Assembly (NCBI GenBank): GCA_039923455.1
Contig: JBDTCS010000256.1
Coordinates: 1-15,200 of the forward strand
Origin: JBDTCS01 sp039923455
GTDB taxonomy: Bacteria; Bacteroidota; Ignavibacteria; Palsa-1295
DNA: 15,200 bases
Direction of reading: 5' to 3'
In this document: positions 6,657 to 13,842 of the stretch, one piece after another
Layout of the letters: the number at the start of each line of letters is the position of its first letter
Numbering within the stretch: the stretch's first letter is position 1
Made by a program: the position numbers and the translations under genes
Notes under the pieces: generated by a model
What the model was told of the DNA's origin: nothing
Seen by the model: the letters and a program-made list of their open reading frames with translations, nothing else
The model's database searches: none

Positions 6657-8808
6657 TCTTCTTCGTACTGAGCACACGCCCATTCAAAGCGAGTCGCAGA
6701 AAGTATGTACCGGTTGGTAATCCGCTCATGGAGAATTCCAAGCTGTGCGTCCCGTTAGGTATGCTCCCATCGACAAGGACTCGTACGACATTGCCTTCTA
6801 GGTTCATCAAATCCAATTGCACCCGTGCGTCTTCATTCGTATGAAAGCCCACGACTACATTCCCTTGCGTGACCGGGTTTGGTTGAACCGATAGCAACTC
6901 ACCAAGTGTAACACCTCGCATCCATTCTTTTATCGTAGTGTCCCCACAGCGTAACAATGTTGTAAATCCCGTTTGCGGCGTGGAACAGATTGTAAGTGGC
7001 TTGGCAGCATCGAGCGCCAGACTATCAATCAGAATATCGGTGTAGGTTGATTTCGATAGCGTTACTCGAAAGCTAACCATCACAAGGGGTTGCGTAAAAT
7101 TAACTCCTGGATTTGCAATCGGTGTTGGGAGTTTGATGCTGATAGCTGTGCCACGGATGTCAGGTGGCGTCATGGTTGCGCTTGTGCTCAAAGTGGAGAG
7201 TGTGCCGAGCGTTATGACAGCAACAGGTGTCAGAATATCTTGGTCGTAATGAAGATGAAAATCGAATTGCGAAAACGAGAATGGGTCGCTTGTTGCGCGG
7301 AGATAAATCGGAACGCGTATTGTATCGCCGACATGAGCCTGTTGTGGTACGCCAAAGTAGGGGTCGATCGCGGAAAGATTTATCGCGCTAAGCTGGATCA
7401 CCGTGTCAAACGTTGTACCACCACCATGCGCATAAACATGAAGCTTCGCGGTATGTTTCGTCGTGCTGTTTGGATTAAAGATAGCAGTGATGGAATCCGA
7501 ACCGCCGGCAGCTATAATCTCCGGAATATTTGGAAGCACAAATCCGAATTCTCCGTTGGCATCATTCGTGACAGTTAGCGAGTCGATCGTGACAGGGTTA
7601 CATGTCGGATTGCTGAGCAGGAAGGCTGCGCTTCCAGCTTTGCAATCTTTCGAAAGAATCTGTACCGAATCTTTTTGCAAACTCAAAATTTTCGATTGCG
7701 AAGGACCGGAGATCAGCGTTCCATCGCCACCATCAGTCGTCTTCCAAATGCCGCCGGTATTGTCGAAGGCATACACGACTTCGCCGGCGGCACCGGTCAC
7801 AATAAATCTTGTATCACGGCTGTCCGAGGGTCCGGCGATATTTTTCCACGACAGTCCAAGATCATCCGAGCGATAGAAACCGCGCTTCGACGTGATGTCG
7901 GTTTGTATATAGAGCGTCGAGCTTGCGCCGTTCACTGTGCCCGTAAGATGCATCGTCGGATCCGGAAACGTGTAGCGTACGCTCCAAGTTTTTCCGCCAT
8001 CGGTTGACCAGTGGATCTGTTGTTCCGGCGCGCTTTCGTTGCCCTCGTTCGCGGTAAAAAAAGTTTGCGAGCACTTCTTGCCGTAGACGGACCACGACTC
8101 CGCTTCGATGCTGGAGGCGAGCCAGGTAATTCCACCGTTTGATGTGTAGTAGAACGTATTCGAATTCCCACGCTGCAGCATGGTTGCAACGCCGGTCAGA
8201 TCATCGCTAAAATCAAGACCATTGCTTTCGGCGCTCGATGGAATTCCGAATACGGATGACCACGTCTTGCCATCGTCAGTCGAAGTGCCTCCGAGGTCAT
8301 ACCACTCAGTGCTTATGATTGTTTTTGAAGTGGCATACACGCATGTCGCCTTACCAAGAAAATTCTGAGAGATGTCAAACCAATTCAACCCACCATCGGT
8401 AGTCTTAAGCAAAGAATACTGTGCGCTCGTCTTGCAGTAAAAAATAGAGGCATACCCAACCAGTTGGGTGCGCATGGAAATAGAGGTGACGCAGCCTTGC
8501 AAACCGGGTGGAATATTTCCCGCGATCCAAGTCGCACCGCCATCTTTGGTGAGCATGATCTGTATAGGATCACACGTCAGGTCCGGCGAGTTGACTCCGC
8601 TGCCCGAGCCGATAAGTCCGTTTTGCGTATCAAAAAAATAGCCGCAATCAAATGGCTTTGCGAAGCTCCTGATCAGTTTCCAATCTGCGCGAGCGAAATT
8701 TGGAACGAGCAAGAGCATCATTGCACATCCGAGGAGCATCGCTGCGAAGAGATCTTTCAGCTTTTTTGGATGCACGTCTTTTGTAGGCTGGCTCAGTTTG
8801 ATGGACAA
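6640..8808 (-). CDS. Secreted propeller / ASH / cohesin-like protein with T9SS sorting domain (array member 1)
   Basis: A 722-residue exported protein if started at the TTG at 8808. A GTG at 8775 would leave a shorter, better signal peptide (n-region HPKKLKDL, core MLLGCAMMLLLVP, cleavage ARA-DW near residue 41). No in-frame ATG precedes residue 24, and a TGA lies directly before the TTG. Asp-box repeats near 87, 136, 176, 222, 268, 313 and 357 (such as TTDGGLNW) form a YCF48-like propeller. One ASH-type Ig domain follows at about 374-478 (C389 and C403). Next is a cohesin-like domain at about 483-605 (VGDTIRVPIYL, FDFHLHYDQDIL). A Cys pair, C608 and C621, sits in the CGDTTI linker. The sorting domain from about 634 has QPNP at 642-645. 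Probably surface-located; no catalytic motif seen. The end overlaps holA by 17 bp. Confidence 0.85.
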   Translation of the reverse strand: MSIKLSQPTKDVHPKKLKDLFAAMLLGCAMMLLLVPNFARADWKLIRSFAKPFDCGYFFDTQNGLIGSGSGVNSPDLTCDPIQIMLTKDGGATWIAGNIPPGLQGCVTSISMRTQLVGYASIFYCKTSAQYSLLKTTDGGLNWFDISQNFLGKATCVYATSKTIISTEWYDLGGTSTDDGKTWSSVFGIPSSAESNGLDFSDDLTGVATMLQRGNSNTFYYTSNGGITWLASSIEAESWSVYGKKCSQTFFTANEGNESAPEQQIHWSTDGGKTWSVRYTFPDPTMHLTGTVNGASSTLYIQTDITSKRGFYRSDDLGLSWKNIAGPSDSRDTRFIVTGAAGEVVYAFDNTGGIWKTTDGGDGTLISGPSQSKILSLQKDSVQILSKDCKAGSAAFLLSNPTCNPVTIDSLTVTNDANGEFGFVLPNIPEIIAAGGSDSITAIFNPNSTTKHTAKLHVYAHGGGTTFDTVIQLSAINLSAIDPYFGVPQQAHVGDTIRVPIYLRATSDPFSFSQFDFHLHYDQDILTPVAVITLGTLSTLSTSATMTPPDIRGTAISIKLPTPIANPGVNFTQPLVMVSFRVTLSKSTYTDILIDSLALDAAKPLTICSTPQTGFTTLLRCGDTTIKEWMRGVTLGELLSVQPNPVTQGNVVVGFHTNEDARVQLDLMNLEGNVVRVLVDGSIPNGTHSLEFSMSGLPTGTYFLRLALNGRVLSTKKIMKTQ

Positions 8809-8811
8809 TCA

Positions 8812-8900
8812 GGTTCTATGCAAAATACAATCGACCTAAAAACTTCCGGAGGGTTGTTCCGAAAATTTTGCACACCACACGGTGCGCATTGTATAGAACC
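8812..8900. repeat. Imperfect inverted repeat upstream of array member 1
   Basis: The right arm ATTGTATAGAACC (8888-8900) is the reverse complement of the left arm (8812-8831) apart from a 7-nt insertion in the latter: GGTTCTA, insertion, TACAAT. Eight outer base pairs (8812-8819 with 8893-8900) are perfect. The arms enclose about 56 nt that include a smaller CACC-ACAC-GGTG hairpin (8873-8884). In the minus-strand transcript the structure would end 3 nt before the TTG at 8808. Confidence 0.5.
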
Positions 8901-8957
8901 GCTAAGTGCGCGAGAAGATACCGAGATACCCGATTTTTGACTACCTATTTTCTACTG

Positions 8958-8985
8958 GTGCAGGTCTAGCACTTGTGCAGGCCTA
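8958..8985. repeat. Short direct repeat GTGCAGGTCTA / GTGCAGGCCTA
   Basis: Two 11-mers with one mismatch start 17 bp apart (8958-8968 and 8975-8985), just beyond the stop codon of array member 2. The intervening GCAC allows alternative short GTGC/GCAC stems. There is no T-run after it in the direction of transcription, so it is not an intrinsic terminator. Confidence 0.45.
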
Positions 8986-9012
8986 TAAAAATGGAGCCGG
9001 AAGTCCTTTGGA

Positions 9013-10908
9013 TCAGCGGATCTCGATCAGCTTTTGCCTGCTAACACCCGCGGTCGTAGTTCGAAGCTCCACTATATAGGCGCCCGGAGCCCAGCCTCGT
9101 GTATCGAGCTGCAAGGAATGCCTGCCTGCCAGCTCACTCCGATTCAGAACCGGAGAGGCGACCTGTTCACCTGATTCGGAGATCACGAAGACACTCGTCT
9201 CTGTTGCGCTCGGAAGTTGATACTGCACACTCACCGATTGAGCATGTGAGGGATTCGGATAAACCGAAAGTATTTGCGCAAGCGGCTGCTTACGCATTAC
9301 ACCGGAAATAGTTGAATCGCCACACGCCAAGATCGCCGTAAAATTTGCTGACGGCAGTGAGCAGAGGTTCAGCGGAATGTTCGGATTGACGAGCAAATTG
9401 TCGAGCGTCAAACCGGTGCTGGTCGAATCCGAAAGTGTAACTCGCATCCTGAGCAAAACGAGCGGCTTCGTAAAATCGACGGTGTTCGTGATTGGCTTCG
9501 GCATCGTGATCGTCACGGTTGCGCCTTGCCGTTCGCTTGCGCCGTAGCTGGCAGTTGTCGCACCTTCGGTTAGCGTGCCTTTCGTGACAACACTTTCCGG
9601 CGTGAGCACATCACCATTGAAGGAGAGATGCAACGTAAAGCTGCTTATCGAAAAAATATTTTTTGTTGTGACCAGATAGATCGGAACGCTCACGGTGTCA
9701 GCGATCAGTGTGTTCGGTATTGTTCCGAACACAAACTCTGGTGTTGACTTAGGTACGAGTGTGCCATCGCCACCATCTGTGGTCTTCCAAATATTTCCGG
9801 CGTCATCGAAAGCATAGACCACTTCACCCGAGCAGCCGGTAACAACGAAGCGCGAATCGCGACTATATGTTGGACCACCAACAGCATGCCAGGTACCTCC
9901 GAGATCATCGGAGCGGAACATCCCTTTATAGGCGACGCTGCCGAATGGGCCGGAGGATGTATCGCTTTGCACGTATACACTTTGGCCTTTACCGGCTACA
10001 TGACCCGTTAAATGTAGATTCGGATCCGGAAAAGTGAAGCGAGGATTCCAAGTTCGTCCGCCATCACGCGACCAATAGATCGAGTGTTGGTTTTGGTCGC
10101 CTGCTCCTTCATTCGCAGTAAAAAAAGTCTGACTGCCCTTAACAGCATAGACACCCCATGCCTCTACTGCATTCGTGGACGATCTCCAAGTCAATCCGCC
10201 ATCGGCTGTGTAATAGATCTCCTCACTGCCATTCGCCGCACCCGGGCCCAACGTTGCCACTCCGGTATTGTCATCGGAGAAATCGACACCATTGCTTCTA
10301 TCACCGAAGCGACCGGTAAAAACTTCCCTCCAGGATGCACCGCCATCGGGAGAGAACCCACCCAGCGTCCTTCCGTCCCAATTTGTTAATGTGATCGCAC
10401 TCGGAGTTGCATACACACACGAGCCATCGGCAAAGGCAGCACCGGGTACTTCGGTCCAGGTCAGTCCACCATTGACGGTTTGCCAAAGGGCGATAGTATT
10501 TCCGAAAACGCTAGCGTAACCCGTCATGGTGTTGCGCATATAAATACTCGTGACCGCATCTGCTTGCGGAGTAGCACATGGAAGCCACGTCTTGCCACCG
10601 TTTGTCGTGCGATAGATCGCGGTCGTAATCGGATTGCTGAATCCGCCAGTCGACCGAACACCTGCACCTACGAAGCCGTGATTGGAATCGAAGAAAAATC
10701 CGCAGCCAAACGAATCGTTGAAATGCCCGACCTTATTCCATGTTGCGAGCGCAGGCGTAGCAAAACAAAGAATTGCGAGGAGCGCGAAATACGAAATTCG
10801 CGAAAGATTGCAAATGCGAGTACGCGTGATGCGGGTATGAAGTGTTGTCACGATGAGAAGAATATTGTGCTGCTCTTTCAGCAATAACTGCTCCGGATTC
10901 CATCGCAT
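9013..10908 (-). CDS. Secreted propeller / cohesin-like protein with T9SS sorting domain, no ASH domain (array member 2)
   Basis: A 631-residue protein from the ATG at 10908. The signal peptide core is SYFALLAILCFATPALA with cleavage before TW56-57, so the ATG gives an unusually long n-region. A GTG at 10851 would give a more ordinary 36-residue signal and is a fair alternative. The propeller occupies about 56-385 with Asp-box-like motifs (TTNGGKTW, TADGGLTW, SRDGGRTW, RSDDLGGTW), ending at GGDGTL. A cohesin-like domain follows directly at about 390-512 (ADTVSVPIYL, FTLHLSFNGDVL). Cys516 and Cys529 lie in the linker (LCSLP, ACGDSTI), and the sorting domain from about 546 has YPNP at 550-553. 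This is the shortest array member because no ASH domain separates propeller and cohesin-like domain. The propeller is roughly two thirds identical by eye to that of member 3. It lies 80 bp after member 3 and could share its transcript. Confidence 0.87.
   Translation of the reverse strand: MRWNPEQLLLKEQHNILLIVTTLHTRITRTRICNLSRISYFALLAILCFATPALATWNKVGHFNDSFGCGFFFDSNHGFVGAGVRSTGGFSNPITTAIYRTTNGGKTWLPCATPQADAVTSIYMRNTMTGYASVFGNTIALWQTVNGGLTWTEVPGAAFADGSCVYATPSAITLTNWDGRTLGGFSPDGGASWREVFTGRFGDRSNGVDFSDDNTGVATLGPGAANGSEEIYYTADGGLTWRSSTNAVEAWGVYAVKGSQTFFTANEGAGDQNQHSIYWSRDGGRTWNPRFTFPDPNLHLTGHVAGKGQSVYVQSDTSSGPFGSVAYKGMFRSDDLGGTWHAVGGPTYSRDSRFVVTGCSGEVVYAFDDAGNIWKTTDGGDGTLVPKSTPEFVFGTIPNTLIADTVSVPIYLVTTKNIFSISSFTLHLSFNGDVLTPESVVTKGTLTEGATTASYGASERQGATVTITMPKPITNTVDFTKPLVLLRMRVTLSDSTSTGLTLDNLLVNPNIPLNLCSLPSANFTAILACGDSTISGVMRKQPLAQILSVYPNPSHAQSVSVQYQLPSATETSVFVISESGEQVASPVLNRSELAGRHSLQLDTRGWAPGAYIVELRTTTAGVSRQKLIEIR
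9754..10743 (-). repeat. Propeller module duplicated at 12708-13694
   Basis: The propeller-coding block of member 2 is a diverged direct repeat of the one in member 3. Nucleotide identity is high at the 3' end of the module. For example, the stretches beginning GGTCTTCCAAATATTTCCGG at 9781 and 12731 stay nearly identical for about 80 bases. Similarity stops right after the GGDGTL codons, marking the module boundary. Confidence 0.8.
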
Positions 10909-10988
10909 GGAAAGAGATATGGTGCTGAATTTTCGAAAGTACTTTTGTCCGATCCCTTAGGCTATGTCGATCCTTGGGGTCTTGATGC

Positions 10989-13769
10989 TCAGTGAACGAT
11001 GACAACGCTGCGAATATCTTCGATGCCGTTCTCCGATCGAAGCACGATCTGATAGGCACCACTCGCAGAAATTGTCGGAAGTCCAACGATGCCGGTACCG
11101 ATCCTTCCCGTGCTAATTGGAGTAGAAAAGATCATTTTGCCTTCTCTATCATATCCCTCAGCAATAAGTAGTGCCGTGGGAGTCCGGAGTTTGTAGGTGA
11201 GTTGCCACCTATCACTCCGTTTGACGGGGTTTGGTTGAATGCTCAAAATTGCAGCATTCGCGTTACCCGTGCGAATATAACCGACGATCGTTCGGTCGCC
11301 GCACATATAGCTAAGGACAAAGTTTTGGGTCGGTTCGTTACAAAGTGGCTCGAGCGCTTTTTGATCAGCGCTGAAGGTGTCCATCGTGACTGTCGTTAAG
11401 GTGTCCCGCGTCAGCGAGATTCTCATGAGCGCATACAAAAGAGGCATTTGCAGATTGGAATCGGCAGTTATCGGATTTGTCAGATCAACTGCGACAGAAA
11501 GACCCGTCTGTCCCACGTACCAATTTGACTTAGTAGAAACGCTAGATAACGACTGCGAGAGGCCGATTCCGACACAGGTCAGCAGGTCGGTATTGTACGT
11601 GAGATGAAAAGAGTAGCGAGGAATCGAGAACGCATCAGTTGTTTCACGCAAATAAATCGGAATCCGAATCGTGTCGCCTGCGAAGCCGGTCGGAATAACG
11701 CCTAAGTACGGTTCAGGCGAAGTGATATTTGTGCCGGCAAGTTGTAGCGTCGTATCGATAAGTTTGGCACCAGCGTGCGCAAAAAGTCTAAGCGTTGCTT
11801 GGCGAGTGCCGCGAGTGCTTGGCCGGAATTCGATGCTGATCGTGCGTTTTGTTTGTGGCGAGAGATCGTTCACGCCGGAAGTGTCTGGCAAAGAAAATTC
11901 ACCGAGTTGGTCACCCACTATTCTGACCGAGTCGATCAAGATTAGATTGCACGACGGATTGAACAGATCGAGAGTGCCACGAAGTGGTTGACAATATTTC
12001 GTCACGATCGAGACCGTAGCTTGCGAAAGCGAAAGAGCATTCGGCGGAATGTTGTTCGTTGCAAGCAGCGTGAGCGTCGTGTCATAATTTTGTGAGGCCG
12101 TATGCGCAAGGATATGCACGACTATCCTCCGAGTGCCTCCACTATCGGGCGTGAAGTTAATTGGCAAGCGAAGCGAATCATCCTTTGCAATTATCTGGCC
12201 TGAGAGCGAAAGGAGTCCGAACTCACCGCCACTTTGCGCGCTCGCCAGGAGCACGCATGAGTCGATCGTCATCGCTTCACATCCGAAATTCAGGAGTGTG
12301 AGCGTATCTGTCAGCGGTTTACATGCACTTGTTACGAACAATAACGAATCGGGTCGAAAGTTTAGTCGCTGTGGATTCGCTTTTGTACTGGTGGTAATAT
12401 TGAGAACGGTATCGAATGTACGATTCCCCTGATGCACGTGAAGGGTGACGCTACCTTTACTCGATCCTGTGACGGTCGGATGAAACTGTATCTCGATACT
12501 ATCGGAATTTCCTGTAAGGAATGTGCTCGAAGCAAGTGCTCGCGAGATAGAAAGATCAACGCCTGCGAGTGTGATAGAGTCGATCGTCAGATTCTCGCAA
12601 CCAGTGTTTGTGAACTGCAATGATTGCCGGACATCGTTACAAATGGTTGTTTGAAAAACGAGCGAGTCGGGTTGAATCTTTAGCGATAGCTGCGGCGACC
12701 CACCGAACAAGGTCCCATCACCCCCATCGCTGGTCTTCCAAATATTTCCGGCATCATCGAATGCGTACACAACTTCACCGGAACACCCGGTAACAACGAA
12801 GCGCGAATCTCGACTAAACGAAGGCCCGCCGACAGATTTCCAAGTCGCACCGAGATCATCCGAACGGTACATTCCTTTATTCGTAACTCGCGGCGGTGAG
12901 CCGTACATCGTATCGCTTTGCACATACACTGATAATCCCTTTCCGGCGATGTGTCCGGTCAAGCGCAAACTCGGATCACCGAACTTATACCGCGCTTGCC
13001 AAGATGCGCCTCCATTCTGCGACCAATAGATTGAGTGCTGCGCAGGATTTGCATTGCCTTCGTTCGCTGTAAAAAAAGTTTGCGTGCCTTTGACGCCATA
13101 CACGCCCCACGCTTCGATCGCATTAAAACTTTGCTTCCACGTTAGGCCACCGTTCGCTGTGTAGTAAATCTCTTGATTGCCATTTGCCGCACCCGGACCC
13201 ATTGTAGCGACGCCGGTAATATCATCAGAAAAATCTACGCCATCGGATCGATCACCACTCACACCGTTGAAAACCTGATTCCAAGTCTGTCCTCCATCAG
13301 CGGAGAATCCACCAAGCGTGCCACCATCCCAATTGGTCGCCGTTATTGTTTTCGAGGTTGCGTAGACGCACGTGCCATCGGTGAACTGTGCACCCGTTAC
13401 CGATTGCCAACTCGCGCCTCCATCGATTGTTTTCCAAAGTGGAGCAGAAGCACCGAACACGCTTGCGTAGCCTGTCATCAGGTCACGCATGTTTATACTC
13501 GTAACGGCTGTGCAACTCGGAGTCTTCGCCGCAGTCCAAGTGACCCCGCCATTTGTTGTGTGATAGATCGCGGAAGAGAACGGTGGTTGAAATCCGCCTA
13601 TCGGGCGGACGCCTTGCCCGATAAAACCATTGTTGGCATCAAAGAAAAATCCAGAGCCGAAGGGCGTTTTGAAATTACCGACAATATTCCATGTGGCATT
13701 GCTGACGCTCGCGATGCATAGCATTGTGAGCAAGAGACAGAGAAGGAAAATACGGTTAAGTGACTTCAC
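10989..13769 (-). CDS. Secreted propeller / triple-ASH / cohesin-like protein with T9SS sorting domain (array member 3)
   Basis: A 926-residue protein from a GTG at 13769, which gives a textbook signal peptide (MKSLNR, then FLLCLLLTMLCIASVSNA, cleavage before TW). The propeller at about 26-354 has Asp-box repeats TTNGGVTW, TIDGGASW, SADGGQTW, TANGGLTW, SQNGGASW and RSDDLGATW, and ends at GGDGTL. Three ASH-type Ig domains follow at about 360-462, 468-572 and 577-682. Each has two cysteines exactly 14 residues apart (C377/C391, C483/C497, C593/C607) followed by an ID motif. A cohesin-like domain lies at about 686-805 (AGDTIRIPIYL, FHLTYNTDLL). Cys810 and Cys823 form the C-x12-CGDRTI linker, and the sorting domain from about 840 has QPNP at 845-848. 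Likely exported by T9SS and surface-attached; the ASH repeats may act as a stalk. No enzyme motif, and no ligand can be named. Confidence 0.88.
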   Translation of the reverse strand: MKSLNRIFLLCLLLTMLCIASVSNATWNIVGNFKTPFGSGFFFDANNGFIGQGVRPIGGFQPPFSSAIYHTTNGGVTWTAAKTPSCTAVTSINMRDLMTGYASVFGASAPLWKTIDGGASWQSVTGAQFTDGTCVYATSKTITATNWDGGTLGGFSADGGQTWNQVFNGVSGDRSDGVDFSDDITGVATMGPGAANGNQEIYYTANGGLTWKQSFNAIEAWGVYGVKGTQTFFTANEGNANPAQHSIYWSQNGGASWQARYKFGDPSLRLTGHIAGKGLSVYVQSDTMYGSPPRVTNKGMYRSDDLGATWKSVGGPSFSRDSRFVVTGCSGEVVYAFDDAGNIWKTSDGGDGTLFGGSPQLSLKIQPDSLVFQTTICNDVRQSLQFTNTGCENLTIDSITLAGVDLSISRALASSTFLTGNSDSIEIQFHPTVTGSSKGSVTLHVHQGNRTFDTVLNITTSTKANPQRLNFRPDSLLFVTSACKPLTDTLTLLNFGCEAMTIDSCVLLASAQSGGEFGLLSLSGQIIAKDDSLRLPINFTPDSGGTRRIVVHILAHTASQNYDTTLTLLATNNIPPNALSLSQATVSIVTKYCQPLRGTLDLFNPSCNLILIDSVRIVGDQLGEFSLPDTSGVNDLSPQTKRTISIEFRPSTRGTRQATLRLFAHAGAKLIDTTLQLAGTNITSPEPYLGVIPTGFAGDTIRIPIYLRETTDAFSIPRYSFHLTYNTDLLTCVGIGLSQSLSSVSTKSNWYVGQTGLSVAVDLTNPITADSNLQMPLLYALMRISLTRDTLTTVTMDTFSADQKALEPLCNEPTQNFVLSYMCGDRTIVGYIRTGNANAAILSIQPNPVKRSDRWQLTYKLRTPTALLIAEGYDREGKMIFSTPISTGRIGTGIVGLPTISASGAYQIVLRSENGIEDIRSVVIVH
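10992..12368 (-). repeat. ASH-ASH-cohesin-sorting block duplicated at 13846-15200
   Basis: The C-terminal half of member 3 is repeated colinearly in the partial fourth member, with strong protein identity over the last two ASH domains, the cohesin-like domain, the Cys linker and the sorting domain. Shared stretches include TADSNL, ALMR, LTRDTLTTV, DTFSADQKA, NANAAILSIQPNP and SGAYQIVLRS. Confidence 0.85.
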
Positions 13770-13842
13770 ACTAAATAAGAATAGTGCTTTCGGTAGCGAT
13801 GATAAGAACTACTATGATTCTCGAACCAGAAACAAACAGAGA

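Noticed and set aside
10947..10979. Approximate direct repeat GTCCGATCCCTTAGG and GTCGATCCTTGGGG between array members 3 and 2
   Set aside because: The copies need gaps and several mismatches to align, which is within chance for an 80-bp gap.
10733..11086. 117-codon minus-strand frame across the gap between array members 2 and 3
   Set aside because: It overlaps the clear start of member 2 and end of member 3 in another frame, is Arg/His/Ser-rich and has no homology I recognise.
13173..13721. 182-codon plus-strand frame
   Set aside because: It is antisense to the propeller of member 3 and reflects its codon bias; Cys/Arg-rich content is typical of shadow frames.
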